This document shows positions 9,098 through 18,384 of a stretch of DNA of 64,000 bases, piece after piece (the first letter of the stretch is position 1; each line of letters opens with the position of its first letter). The notes under the pieces were generated by a model. The model was not told the DNA's origin, did no database searches, and saw nothing but the letters and a program-made list of their open reading frames with translations. The position numbers and the translations under genes are program-made. The DNA lies in contig CP036272.1 of the NCBI GenBank assembly GCA_007745635.1, forward strand, positions 5,165,495 through 5,229,494, in the 5' to 3' direction. This stretch comes from Stieleria bergensis (GTDB taxonomy: Bacteria > Planctomycetota > Planctomycetia > Pirellulales > Pirellulaceae).

Positions 9098-10543
9098 CTA
9101 TTGTTTGACAAAACGCTGTGCCGCCGAGTAGGCATTGTGTCCGGTGGATTTTCCCGGCAGAACGTCGGCTTGTTTTTCAGGAATGTGCTTGCGGTAAGCT
9201 TCCAGAATCGCCAATGCGTTCGCGTCCTTTGCCAGGTTGTTCCATTCGTGTGGATCAACTTGGTGATCGTACAGCTCTTCAGAACCGTCCAAGTACTGGA
9301 TGTAGCGGTAGCGCTGAGAACGCACTGCGAAGTTCCCTTTGCCAAAGGAGCTTAACGCGATGTGCGGCCAGTCGGCTGCGGGATTGTTCAATAGCGGGAC
9401 GAGCGAGTGGCCTTCTTGAGAATGATCGCGAGGCAGATTCGCCAAGTCCAACAAGGTCGGAAAAAGGTCCAGAAGCTGTGCTGGCTTCGGAGAGATTTGT
9501 CCGGCCCTGAATCCGGGGGCAGCGACAATCACGGGGACGCGTGTACCGTTTTCCCAGATCGTTCGCTTTGCCCAGCGCTGCTTTTCGCCGAGATGAAATC
9601 CATGGTCTGAAAACAGTACCACAATGGTGTTGTCTTTATGTTCAGAGGCATCAAGAGCATCTAGCACCCTGCCCAGACAGTGATCCGCGAAGGCGACCGA
9701 AGCCAAGTAAGACTGAACGGCGTGCTGCCACTGCCCGGCAGAGGTCATCCATTGATGAGTCGGCGAAACATGCTTCTCGTTGGTCAGTGCGATCGCATAG
9801 GGACTCAGGTCATCCCGATCGTTCTCTTTGACCAGTGGCAACTGAATCTGGTCTTGAGGAAACTTGTCAAACCATTTTTTGGGCGCGAACATCGGGACGT
9901 GAGGCCGGTAAAATCCGACGCCCATAAAGAACGGCTTCTCCAAGTCTTTTGGCATCGCGTTGAGTTGCTCAACAGCCCATGAGGCGATCTTATCATCAGG
10001 CATGTCTTCATCGAGGTCGGGAAAGGCGCCCCAGTCCCAAAGTGGATGCCCGTGCGGCTGCGAGATTTTCTTCTTAGGCCGCGGGCCGAATCCACCCATG
10101 TTCCCGCCATACGTTTGGAAGAAACGCTGATCCCGAGTGTGGAACAGCTTTCCCACTGCTAGCGTTTGATAGCCGTGCTTTGCAAACCGCTCCGGTAGCG
10201 TGTCCAGATCCTGCAGCGCGGGAGCCTGCTGCAGATCGGGCGACAGGAAGTACACACCCGAGCTGTGTGGGTGCCGGCCAGTCATCAAGCTTGACCGCGA
10301 AGGATTGCAAACCGGAGATTGACAATGTGCGTTGTTAAACAAGGTTCCCCGAGCAGCCAAACGATCGATGTTCGGAGTCTGCGCTTGAGGATGTCCGCCT
10401 TGGACTCCCGTCCAGTCATTCAGATCGTCGATGGAAATCAACAACACATTGGGCTGCTTCTCAGCAGCCAGCACAAAGGATGTCGTCAAAAACAACATCG
10501 CAAACAGAGCCAGCAAACGCTGGAACGGATAGCAAGAGATCAT
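9098..10543 (-). CDS. Exported sulfatase (iduronate-2-sulfatase-like)
   Basis: A 481-residue sulfatase with a signal peptide (residues 1-26, ending FVLAAE). ISIDDLNDWTG gives the metal-binding aspartates and CNPSRSSLMTG the formylglycine cysteine near residue 79. FSDHGFHLGEKQRWAKRTIW and GTRVPVIVAAPG are typical of the iduronate/choline sulfatase subgroup rather than the arylsulfatase A type. The ATG at 10543 directly precedes the signal peptide; the frame runs further upstream without recognisable sequence. Transcribed before the second sulfatase, probably as a two-gene operon. A separately encoded formylglycine-generating enzyme would be needed and is not in the window. Confidence 0.9.
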   Translation of the reverse strand: MISCYPFQRLLALFAMLFLTTSFVLAAEKQPNVLLISIDDLNDWTGVQGGHPQAQTPNIDRLAARGTLFNNAHCQSPVCNPSRSSLMTGRHPHSSGVYFLSPDLQQAPALQDLDTLPERFAKHGYQTLAVGKLFHTRDQRFFQTYGGNMGGFGPRPKKKISQPHGHPLWDWGAFPDLDEDMPDDKIASWAVEQLNAMPKDLEKPFFMGVGFYRPHVPMFAPKKWFDKFPQDQIQLPLVKENDRDDLSPYAIALTNEKHVSPTHQWMTSAGQWQHAVQSYLASVAFADHCLGRVLDALDASEHKDNTIVVLFSDHGFHLGEKQRWAKRTIWENGTRVPVIVAAPGFRAGQISPKPAQLLDLFPTLLDLANLPRDHSQEGHSLVPLLNNPAADWPHIALSSFGKGNFAVRSQRYRYIQYLDGSEELYDHQVDPHEWNNLAKDANALAILEAYRKHIPEKQADVLPGKSTGHNAYSAAQRFVKQ

Positions 10544-10977
10544 CAGTGTCAGTCTAAACAAGAGGGGAACGCAACGTCCTAAACGATCGGACGATAACCA
10601 TGTGGATGACAATGACTGCAAACGACACCGCCAAGAACGTCTCACAACGGCTGGTCGGAATGCAGTTTGACACAACGTTTGGTAGCGTTTGATTCGGAGT
10701 CCATCAGGGATTCTCATCGAGCCAGACAATTCTAATCCCTCCAACGGAAAGGGGGGACAGAATTAGGCGTTCTCGTCTCAATCGGATCCAAATCCCGGCG
10801 TGGTTGCATGATCACGTCGTAAAACGAATCGCTGGCCTGCTGAACGCCGAAGGGGTTCGATTTTCAAAGCCCAGGGTCGCGCAGCGCCCCACAGAGTTCG
10901 TTTTGAGGGTGGTTCCGAACTCAACTTGTCCCCTTTCAATGATCCCTTTCTTAGCGACATAGAAGCGTCACCGAAGT
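10544..10977. other. Intergenic region carrying a degenerate hairpin repeat
   Basis: About 430 bp between two minus-strand operons. It contains a damaged copy (10840-10895) of the intergenic repeat seen at 16.4-16.7 kb. No gene is seen. Confidence 0.5.
10840..10895 (-). repeat. Degenerate copy of the GAACACCTACGGCGTTCGG repeat
   Basis: CTGAACGCCGAAGGGGTTC followed by AAAGCCCAGGGTCGCGCAGC closely matches the copies at 16567-16663, including the spacing to the hairpin arm. The second hairpin arm has decayed (GCCCCAC instead of ACCCTGGG). Confidence 0.6.
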
Positions 10978-12405
10978 CTACGTCAGGATCTCATCAACAA
11001 CGCGAGCTGACTCAACGCCGGTCAGTTTGAAATCCAACCCTTGGAAGCGGTAGGTGAACTTTTCGTGGTCGACCCCCAGCGTGTGGAGCGCAGTAGCGTG
11101 TAGATCACGGACATGCACGGGATTTTCGACGGCGTTGTAGCTGAAATCATCCGTCCCCCCATAACTGTATCCCGGCTTGATTCCCGCTCCAGCCATCCAG
11201 ATGGTGAAGCACCGGGGATGATGGTCGCGACCGGCTTGTGGCGATTTCCAGTCGCCTTGCCCATAGACTCCACGACCAAATTCACCACCCCAAATCACCA
11301 ACGTCTCGTCCAACAGGCCACGTTGTTTCAGGTCCTTGACGAGCGCAGCGCTGGGTTGGTCGGTATCCACACATCGTGAAACGCACCACGAGCGAAGACG
11401 CGAATGGTGATCCCAGTCGGGATGAAACAATTGAATGAAGCGCACACCACGCTCTGCCAAACGCCTAGCCAGAATGCAGTTGGCGGCATAACTGCCGGGG
11501 CGTCGGGAATCAGGGCCATAAAGCTGGAATGTCGAATCCGCTTCGTCACTGAGATCCGTCAGGTCTGGAATGCTGGTTTGCATGCGGAAGGCCATTTCGT
11601 ACTGCTCAATCCGCGTTTCAATTTCCGGATCGAGAGTCTGCTGGTGTTTCTGACGATTCAGCACAGCTAGACCGTCCAACATTTCACGCCGCAATTCGCG
11701 TGGAAATCCATCGGGATCGTTCAGATAGAGCACGGGATCTTTTGCATTGCGAAGCTTTACGCCCTGATGCTTCGATGGCAAGAATCCGCTTCCCCAGTAA
11801 TGATCGTACAACGGTTGATCGCTGCCACGTTTCATCCGCGAAATCAGGACCACGTAGTCGGGCAGGTTGCGATTGATACTGCCCAAGCCATAACTGGCCC
11901 AACATCCAAAACTTGGGCGCCCAGGAATCTGATGACCGGTAAGAAACTTGGTCATGGCCGGAGCGTGATTGATCTCGTTGGTCACCATTGATTTGACCAA
12001 GCAGATTTCGTCGGCGATCGTTCCAAGATGCGGCAGCCACTCGCCAATCATCGCACCGCATTTGCCTCGCCGATGAAACTTCGCGACCGATGGCATCACC
12101 AGCTGCTTCTTTCCGGCGGTCATTCCCGTCAGTTTCTGACCTTGGCGAACGCTAGCGGGCAACTCTGTGCCGGCTAGCTTCTCTAAACCCGGCTTGTGAT
12201 CAAAGAGTTCGATCTGCGATGGACCGCCAGACTGAGTCAGGAAAATGACACGCTTGGCGCGCGGAGCAAAGTGCGGCAACGAATGCTGCAGCTCGGCCGC
12301 CGCCAATTCGTCACCCATGATCGCACCTGCGGCAAGGGCGCCGAAATTCAAACCTGCCTGCTGCAGGAAGCCGCGGCGGGCAAGTTGCATTTGAGAATCA
12401 CTCAC
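10978..12405 (-). CDS. DUF1501 protein, Tat-exported
   Basis: A 475-residue member of DUF1501, an alkaline-phosphatase/sulfatase-like fold very common in planctomycetes. A twin-arginine signal is present near the N-terminus (LARRGFLQQAG, then a hydrophobic stretch). Family segments visible are TQSGGPSQIELFDHKPGLE, QLFHPDWDHHS, and a C-terminal GGEFGR...HHPRCFTIWMAGAGIK block. Its gene overlaps the upstream PSCyt1/DUF1553 gene by 8 bp; this pair is a hallmark of planctomycete genomes. Function is not established; a role in periplasmic degradation together with its partner is inferred from this constant pairing. Confidence 0.9.
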   Translation of the reverse strand: MSDSQMQLARRGFLQQAGLNFGALAAGAIMGDELAAAELQHSLPHFAPRAKRVIFLTQSGGPSQIELFDHKPGLEKLAGTELPASVRQGQKLTGMTAGKKQLVMPSVAKFHRRGKCGAMIGEWLPHLGTIADEICLVKSMVTNEINHAPAMTKFLTGHQIPGRPSFGCWASYGLGSINRNLPDYVVLISRMKRGSDQPLYDHYWGSGFLPSKHQGVKLRNAKDPVLYLNDPDGFPRELRREMLDGLAVLNRQKHQQTLDPEIETRIEQYEMAFRMQTSIPDLTDLSDEADSTFQLYGPDSRRPGSYAANCILARRLAERGVRFIQLFHPDWDHHSRLRSWCVSRCVDTDQPSAALVKDLKQRGLLDETLVIWGGEFGRGVYGQGDWKSPQAGRDHHPRCFTIWMAGAGIKPGYSYGGTDDFSYNAVENPVHVRDLHATALHTLGVDHEKFTYRFQGLDFKLTGVESARVVDEILT

Positions 12406-15400
12406 GGGTCATCGCCTCATCAAGATTCAGTAACAAACTGGCAGTCGTCATCCAAGCGGCCGTGGCCGCAGCGACTTCGCGCGACGGCGATTCCTGCTGT
12501 CCAATGGTTGTGTAACGGACCGCTTCGTCCACATGATCGCTGTAGTATTGCAGCGACCGAAACCAATACGCGTGAACCTGTTTGAGTTCCGCATCCGCTA
12601 ACTTTCGTGACAGAACCCGCAGAGCCAGTGTTTGGAGGCCCTGCTGTAGCGGAGCGTACTGCCAGTGCTGTGCCTTCGTGTCGTCGAATTCTTCGTCGCG
12701 AGTGACAACCAGATCAGCCAACGCTCGCGACGCTTCCAGCATCGTGGTGTCGTTCATCAACGTTAGCGCATGCAGTGGCGTATTGGTGCGACGCACGCCG
12801 ACTTCACACACGCGTCGCTGGGCACTGTCAAACAGGAAGGTCGGTGCGGCTGAGCGACGCCAAAACCCGTAAATCGTTCGCCGAAAACGCTCTGGCCCGA
12901 CACTCGGTTTGTAACTGAATCTTCCCATCGTGATCTCTGCCCAGACGCCTTCTGGTTGATAAGGCCGAACGGGCGGACCGCCAACAGCATCGTTTAAAAG
13001 GCCGGACACATGCAATGCGTTGTCACGGATCATCCAGGCAGGCAAACGGTGCCTCGGGGCTCTTGCCAGCAACCTGTTTTCAGGATCCATTTCGAGAAGC
13101 TGTTTCGTCACACTGCTGCGTTGCTGATACGTTTTGCTGGTCGCGATGAGCCTAAGAATGTGCCTGAGGTCCCAGTCGCTGTCGATCAGTTCAACCGCCA
13201 ACCAATCCAACAGATCGGGATGCGTCGGCAGCTCGCTTTGCAGCCCGAAGTCTTCAGGCGTGCGAACAAGTCCCCGACCAAACATGAGCTGCCAGAGGTG
13301 ATTCACCGTCACTCGGGCAGTCAGAGGGTTGTCCGCGTCCATCAACCATTTGGCCAAGTCCAGACGCGACGACGCTTGGTCCGCTGGTTGGTCTAACACG
13401 CTGGGGATAAAACCGCGACCGACTTTGTCACCTTTTGCATCCCAAACGCCTCGCTCAAGGACGTGCGTGTCGCGTGGTTTTTCACGCTCGGCAAGAACCA
13501 TCACGCTCCGCGGATGCGCCTCTTTCTTCACGGCTCCCAGTTGATTGTGCGCCAGAACGGCACGGTCCCGCTTCTGCTGGTAAACGACATCACCGAGAAG
13601 AAACTGATCCAGTAGACGCTTACGCAGGCCACCATCTAATGTCTTTTGGGGTTCGCTCTTTAGGGACTTGATCAGGTCGGCGACGGGCGATGTTGCATCG
13701 ATATTAGTAACCGTCTGGCCAAGCTCACCGGTGACTGAAATGCGGAAGCGGCCGATGTTGGCGCTGCCATGCGTCGAACGGTGTCGCAGCAAAATAATGA
13801 ATCGATCACCCGGTTCAATCGACCAGGGTTGGCCAAGCTGATACAACCCAACACGCGTCTCTTTGTCTTCGATGCCTTCGGTGGTCCATCCGTTGCGAGC
13901 GTCGTCGTTGAGCGTGTTGCCAATGCCCGAATACATTTTCGCCTCCCACTGTGTCTTCCGTGCCGGGTCCGCCTGGACGCTCGCAACCGCACGTGAGACG
14001 GGCACCTGCTGCTCGGCTGGGCTGCCTTGCCTCTGCCCCATCGCAAGCACGCTGGTCAGCGCGAATTCGCCGTTGCCACTGCGTGCATACCGTCCGCCTT
14101 TGTGGGAATCATGTGGCATGACCTCAATCCGGAAACCGCTGACCTGCTTCATGTCTTGGGGGACCTGCAGCACGATCTTGTAGTCGTCCTGGAATGGATC
14201 GGGGCCAACAGTCTGAATCACATGCTCCGAATCGACCACAAACGTCGTTCCCTCAACGCTAGACACTTTCGGTGGCAGCGTGATCCACGGCTGGTAGTCT
14301 TCCGGAAGCTCCAAACGGAAAGCCTCTAGCCAGCGTTCAAAGCGTGCTTCGGCCAGCTTGCGCTCGGCATCGACCTTCACTTGAATTTGCTCTCGGTAGG
14401 CCTGCATCTCTTCAATTCGACCTTCGACCTGAGGCGAAGTGTATTTCAAATACGGTTTAGCGCCGCTACCGGCCCTCCCGTCCTCGTCGATGCTGTTGAA
14501 GAAAGCGAACAGCGAGTAATAGTCGTGCTGCGTGATCGGGTCGAATTTATGGGAGTGACATTGCACGCACCCCAACGTCAATCCAAGCCAGACCGTCCCG
14601 GTGGTATTCACACGATCGATCACATAATCGATGCGTGATTGCTCTGGATCACGGCCACCTTCACCATTGGTCATGTGGTTCCGATGAAAACAGGTGGCCA
14701 GTTTTTGCTCGGCAGTTGCGTCGGGAAGCAGATCGCCGGCGAACTGTTCGATCGTAAACTCATCGAATGGCTTGTTGTCGCGAAACTGCTGAATCACCCA
14801 ATCACGCCATGGCCAGTTTTGCCGCGTTGCATCCTGCTGGTAACCATCGGAGTCAGAGTACCGAGCGGCATCGAGCCACCACATTGCCATCCGCTCGGCA
14901 TGGTGCGGCGATTGCAACAATCGATCGATTTCTGTCAACCAACGTTCGTCGGTCCACTCAGCGTTGTCCCGAAGCTCTTGTGGCGAAGGAGTCATGCCTG
15001 TGAGATCGAGGGACAATCGGCGCAACAATGTTGTCGGGGCAGCGGGTCGAGACAAACTCAAACCATCGCGACTCAATCGCTCCAATACAAAGGCGTCGAT
15101 GGGATGTTCCTTGCCGGAAGGCACATCGGGGCGTCTCAGTGCTTCAAACGACCAATGCTTCCCCCACTGGGCACCGTCCAAGATCCATTGACGAATCGCC
15201 TTTCGTTCCTGATCGCTCAGTGGCTTGCGATGCGAGTCGGTTGGCGGCATTCGCGCGTCTTCGTCGTCGGTAATGATGCGCCGCCACAATTCGCTCTCTT
15301 CTAACTTCGCTGGGACCACAGCCGCATAGCCGCCTAGATCCGCCTTTGCGTCTGATTCTAGATCCAGCCGCAGATCGGCTTCCCGATTCTCTTCGTCTGG

Positions 15401-15556
15401 ACCGTGGCAATGGAAACAGCGATCGGACAAAACAGGAAGCACCTCTCGCGAGAACGAGGTTTCATCAGCCCATGCCAATGCCGGACAGAGGAGCAGGACG
15501 AATGCAACAGGGAAAATCGAAGAGAAGCGTTTTCCCGATGGGGGACTGTCGAACAT
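12398..15556 (-). CDS. PSCyt1/DUF1549/DUF1553 planctomycete cytochrome protein
   Basis: A 1052-residue exported protein. The signal peptide covers residues 1-30 (ending PALAWADE). A PSCyt1 domain follows with one c-type heme site, CFHCHG (Cys47, Cys50, His51). Next come a DUF1549 region (from about 140, RLSLDLTGMTPS), a central carbohydrate-binding-like region, and DUF1553 (from about 740, ARVTVNHLWQLMFGRGLV, later NTPLHALTLMNDTTMLEA). The family is almost confined to planctomycetes; it is thought to be a surface redox protein linked to polysaccharide use, but no activity is proven. Expressed ahead of the overlapping DUF1501 gene. Confidence 0.92.
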   Translation of the reverse strand: MFDSPPSGKRFSSIFPVAFVLLLCPALAWADETSFSREVLPVLSDRCFHCHGPDEENREADLRLDLESDAKADLGGYAAVVPAKLEESELWRRIITDDEDARMPPTDSHRKPLSDQERKAIRQWILDGAQWGKHWSFEALRRPDVPSGKEHPIDAFVLERLSRDGLSLSRPAAPTTLLRRLSLDLTGMTPSPQELRDNAEWTDERWLTEIDRLLQSPHHAERMAMWWLDAARYSDSDGYQQDATRQNWPWRDWVIQQFRDNKPFDEFTIEQFAGDLLPDATAEQKLATCFHRNHMTNGEGGRDPEQSRIDYVIDRVNTTGTVWLGLTLGCVQCHSHKFDPITQHDYYSLFAFFNSIDEDGRAGSGAKPYLKYTSPQVEGRIEEMQAYREQIQVKVDAERKLAEARFERWLEAFRLELPEDYQPWITLPPKVSSVEGTTFVVDSEHVIQTVGPDPFQDDYKIVLQVPQDMKQVSGFRIEVMPHDSHKGGRYARSGNGEFALTSVLAMGQRQGSPAEQQVPVSRAVASVQADPARKTQWEAKMYSGIGNTLNDDARNGWTTEGIEDKETRVGLYQLGQPWSIEPGDRFIILLRHRSTHGSANIGRFRISVTGELGQTVTNIDATSPVADLIKSLKSEPQKTLDGGLRKRLLDQFLLGDVVYQQKRDRAVLAHNQLGAVKKEAHPRSVMVLAEREKPRDTHVLERGVWDAKGDKVGRGFIPSVLDQPADQASSRLDLAKWLMDADNPLTARVTVNHLWQLMFGRGLVRTPEDFGLQSELPTHPDLLDWLAVELIDSDWDLRHILRLIATSKTYQQRSSVTKQLLEMDPENRLLARAPRHRLPAWMIRDNALHVSGLLNDAVGGPPVRPYQPEGVWAEITMGRFSYKPSVGPERFRRTIYGFWRRSAAPTFLFDSAQRRVCEVGVRRTNTPLHALTLMNDTTMLEASRALADLVVTRDEEFDDTKAQHWQYAPLQQGLQTLALRVLSRKLADAELKQVHAYWFRSLQYYSDHVDEAVRYTTIGQQESPSREVAAATAAWMTTASLLLNLDEAMTRE

Positions 15557-16056
15557 GGTAGGAATTCAATGAGGTGGGATGCTGAGCTCTTACTATAGCC
15601 GAAAATAGTTTGCTTGAGACCAACTCGTGAAGGATGATCGTTCGCCGTCCAACGCGACCTGTCAATTTCGTTCGACAGAAAGGAGATTGCTGATTGCTGA
15701 CTTGATTCCTCCGGTTACACCTGTTGCGCCCCTCGCGGAACTTCATCCAGAGGCTGCCGAATCACTTGGTTCGATTCATGAACGAACCATCAGACGTATT
15801 CGGCGTACCCTGAGATCCGGAAAGGTCCCAACTGTTGTAAAAACTCTTGATGATCTCTCTGGTGATGACTGAGGTCGCCAGGGTGTAACCGGTGTGGCAG
15901 TGGTGATCGGCCAAGATTTCCACGCTGGACGTCTGGCAACAGCGAGGAAGTGACCCGCTGATTGTTAAAAGTTGAAGGATGGTCTCCCGGAAGGCAGAAT
16001 TCTGCCGTTCGCAATTTCTCAATTTACGTCGGGTGCAACCGACGGGAAGACCATCC
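15557..16056. other. Intergenic region with inverted repeat before an IS remnant
   Basis: About 500 bp without a convincing gene. GGATGGTCTCCC near 15977 and GGGAAGACCATCC ending at 16056 form an imperfect inverted repeat about 80 bp apart; the right arm directly abuts the start of the transposase remnant, so these may be old IS end sequences. The open frames at 15627-15872 and on the opposite strand show no recognisable domain. Confidence 0.4.
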
Positions 16057-16292
16057 ATGAACGAAGTTAGTCTTTTACAATCTCTTGGCAAGTTTCTGCT
16101 TCCCAAACCGGCAAAACCTTTCGTGATTTCTTGCGAGGCCAAGTGCGGGAGATGATCTGCGAAGTCATGCCCGCGGAGGTCACCGAGATCGTCAGGATGA
16201 AAGACTGGTTGCACAGCCAGAAGATCCGCTTGCCTCTCACTGATCACATGAGCAAACAACTGCTCTGCGTGTTAAGAGGGATTGCTGAATGA
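16057..16292 (+). pseudogene. Remnant of an IS256/Mutator-like transposase N-terminus
   Basis: The frame begins MNEVSLLQSLGKFLLPKPAK and then shifts by one nucleotide. Removing the shift in the A-run near 16110 continues as TFRDFLRGQVREMICEVM, which resembles the N-terminus of IS256/Mutator-family transposases. It runs on as PAEVTEIVRMKDWLHSQKI and ends at a TGA. Nothing of the DDE catalytic core is present, so the element is dead. Family assignment is from memory of the motif and is moderate. Confidence 0.45.
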
Positions 16293-16370
16293 GCCCGCGC
16301 CGCTGACCATGCATGGCAGAGAAAACCTCCGGGGAAAGCTCTCCGCTCGGTGTGCCTCAAACCGCATGTG

Positions 16371-16466
16371 GAACACCTACGGCGTTCGGCAGGTTGGATG
16401 GTTCCAGTGACCCAAGGTGCGCTTCGCGACCTTGGGCTGTGAAAATGGAACACCTACGGCGTTCGG
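16371..16466 (+). repeat. Hairpin repeat pair, plus orientation
   Basis: Two identical copies of GAACACCTACGGCGTTCGG (16371-16389 and 16448-16466) flank a hairpin: CCCAAGGT (16411-16418) pairs with ACCTTGGG (16429-16436). The same layout occurs inverted at 16567-16663. Confidence 0.75.
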
Positions 16467-16566
16467 CAGGCCAGGCTGACGTTCCTGCGAAGCACAGGAT
16501 CAGAGAATCGCACTTCGGTAACCTGCCAAAGCCAAGGCGGTGGCTTTCATCATTGCATCCAGAGTT

Positions 16567-16663
16567 CCGAACGCCGAAGGTGTTCTACCCCAAAGCCCAG
16601 GGTCGCGCAGCGCACCCTGGGGACAGGCCCCACACACATCGTCTCCGAACGCCGAAGGTGTTC
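16567..16663 (-). repeat. Hairpin repeat pair, minus orientation
   Basis: Two copies of CCGAACGCCGAAGGTGTTC (16567-16585 and 16645-16663) flank a hairpin in which CCCAGGGT (16596-16603) pairs with ACCCTGGG (16614-16621). It is the reverse-complement counterpart of 16371-16466, with one base changed in the outer unit (A for T) and a compensated change in the stem. Confidence 0.75.
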
Positions 16664-16891
16664 TACAAAGGGTTCGGAATAGTACCTTGGAATGCAATGA
16701 ACACCAAGGCATCTTGCCCAAACCCTTGCACTAGAAAAATGACACCAGCGCCGCTGGCAATGCAAACGCTAATAATCTGCCGGGGACAGTCCTCTGAAAC
16801 TTGCAAACGTCGCAAAGCCGGCAATAAACCACGAAGGACGCGAAGAGCACGAAGGAGGGAATCACAGCCATCCTCCGCTGCAAAACCTGTG

Positions 16892-17161
16892 ATGGGCGTG
16901 TGCAGTTACATGAAGCCGCTGCTGGAGCTTGGCCAGCGGGCGCTGGATCAGCTTGAACGCTGGCAGGACTTAGAAGACTGGGAGCACTGCCGGCAAGCGG
17001 TCGAAGTGGCGATTGTACAAGCGGAAAGCTCGAGCACACTGATAGCGAGTTTTCAAAGCGGGGTGATTCCACTGGATGACGAGTGGCTGAGCCGTTTTCT
17101 ACAAACGATGGAGTTGCTCGACGAGCTGCGGCCTGCCAACCAGGAGCGACCACCCCCATGA
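16892..17161 (+). CDS. Small leucine-rich hypothetical protein
   Basis: An 89-residue frame starting MGVCSYMKPLLELGQRA, acidic and leucine rich (RALDQLERWQDLEDWEHC; RFLQTMELLDELRP), predicted mostly helical. No family is recognised. The frame is open upstream to 16313, but that part only translates the hairpin repeats and the common GAAGAGCACGAAGG-type repeat, so I start at 16892 (16910 is an alternative ATG). Its stop overlaps the start of the next small frame (ATGA), which argues that both are genes. It lies in a decayed region, so it may also be a relic. Confidence 0.4.
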   Translation: MGVCSYMKPLLELGQRALDQLERWQDLEDWEHCRQAVEVAIVQAESSSTLIASFQSGVIPLDDEWLSRFLQTMELLDELRPANQERPPP

Positions 17162-17346
17162 TCGACAACAACGGGGCCACGACTGATGAGCAGAAAATCG
17201 AGCTATTGAAACTCGATCCGGCTAGTGGCATGCCATTACCAAATCTAAAGCCCTCAAAACCAAGCCAATTCAATCCACTGGGCCAATCAAACGCACTCTT
17301 ACTGCGTCAACACACTGCCAAGTCGTCAAACGCACGGCCCTTCTAG
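17158..17346 (+). CDS. Small hypothetical protein coupled to the previous gene
   Basis: A 62-residue frame (MIDNNGATTDEQKIELLKL, later LPNLKPSKPSQFNPLG) whose ATG overlaps the preceding stop by 4 bp. The proline/asparagine-rich tail suggests a disordered C-terminus. No family is recognised. The main evidence for a real gene is the coupling. Confidence 0.35.
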   Translation: MIDNNGATTDEQKIELLKLDPASGMPLPNLKPSKPSQFNPLGQSNALLLRQHTAKSSNARPF

Positions 17347-17447
17347 CACAGCCGCCCGTTCAAAAACGCCTTGGACACCCAAGTGAAACCAGGCAGCCCA
17401 TCAAGGATCAAACTCCGTCCCCACTTCAGAACTCGATTGATGGCTTG

Positions 17448-17702
17448 TTAAGTCAAGGACCGCGTTGGGGACGCCGACAAAGAGATTGCCCACAATATGC
17501 TCCGCGTTACTTCAAAGAGAACTCCATCGATGGCGGCACCTGCTACTGCATAGGCGGCAAGCGTTGCTTTCGTATTCGTGCTACGAAGTTTGGTAGAGAT
17601 TCCAATTCCGGCAATTGCTCCGACAAGAACCAACCCCGTCGGATCAACACCCTGAATCGGATCCCCCGTAGGTGTACTTGTGCAACGGCTGGAGGCCAGC
17701 AT
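17448..17702 (-). pseudogene. C-terminal tail of an RHS-repeat protein
   Basis: The 84-residue frame contains GDPIQGVDPTGLVLVGAIAG, which closely matches the end of the RHS-repeat core (typically NPIQGVDPxGL). The remaining 60 residues (TKATLAAYAVAGAAIDGVLF and on) would be the variable tip. No RHS core or export domain lies upstream on this strand, so this is an orphan or relic of an RHS gene. Whether the tip is toxic cannot be told. Confidence 0.45.
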
Positions 17703-17763
17703 GTTGCCGGCGTGGGGCTAGGCGCTTCTGGTCAAAAAGCCTGCCGCGCACTCGCTGCTACGT

Positions 17764-18072
17764 GCAGTTCGCAGATGGGCTGCGTTTGGAGGGGCGGGAG
17801 CAACCGGCATGGTAACTTGTGAGCCTTGATCGGCGCGAGAGTTGGATCGTTTTGGGGCGGTAGAGCCGGAGTTGGGTGGCTGAGGGAAAGAAATACTGGT
17901 AGGGGTGAGAGCGGTGCTTGGTGGGTTCGCGCGGAAATGGCGTTCAAACACGGGGTGTTGTGGGTCTTTTCAAGACCGGCCAGAAATTGGCAGAGAGCGA
18001 ACTTGCGGGGTGGCCCATTCGCTTTGGCCCATTCGCTGGTAAAAGAGAGTACAGCGGAAGCAATGGTTTTCC
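17764..18072. repeat. 309-bp direct repeat, copy 1
   Basis: From GCAGTTCGCAGATGGG to the segment after AAAAGAGAGTAC it matches 19973-20281 with scattered substitutions. Copies 1 and 2 flank the RhuM-like gene and a transposase remnant. Both strands give open frames in each copy, but frames and stops are not conserved, so I treat it as non-coding. Confidence 0.8.
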
Positions 18073-18384
18073 TAACAACTCTCAGCTCTGAACAGAACCA
18101 TGATTGAGTGCCACAAGGAACTTGGCGGCCTGCTGAATTCATATCGAGCAGCCGCTTAGCTGCATTTTGCGTTTCACCAAATTGTCAAAGAACAATCGTT
18201 CCCCGGTGTGACACTTACTGGAGTGTCGACACCTTTTGTCGTAAACTCTTACCGCCTCCGGCGGTTTCATCGCACACCCTATCCATGCGGAGTTCTGCCG
18301 CGACAGCGACGTGGATGGACCGCGTCGACTTTGACCGGAACGGTGATCGAAACTTGGGCCAGCACTTTCTTTACCAAGCAGTTC

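Larger units (their letters stand above)
17347..18384. other. Gene-poor region with RHS relic and 309-bp repeat
   Basis: About 1 kb without an intact gene. It contains the RHS tail on the minus strand (17448-17702) and copy 1 of a direct repeat (17764-18072). The sequence just before the RhuM-like gene has no clear promoter. Confidence 0.5.

Noticed and set aside
15762..16259. 165-residue minus-strand open frame
   Set aside because: It runs antisense to the transposase remnant and across the inverted repeat; no recognisable domain.
16731..17273. 180-residue minus-strand open frame
   Set aside because: Low-complexity Ser/Pro/Ala sequence opposite the better supported coupled small genes.
17732..18142. 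Minus-strand open frames in the 309-bp repeats (also 19908-20273)
   Set aside because: They translate similar proline-rich sequence in both copies, but the ends are set by unrelated flanking DNA and no domain is seen; more likely non-coding repeat.
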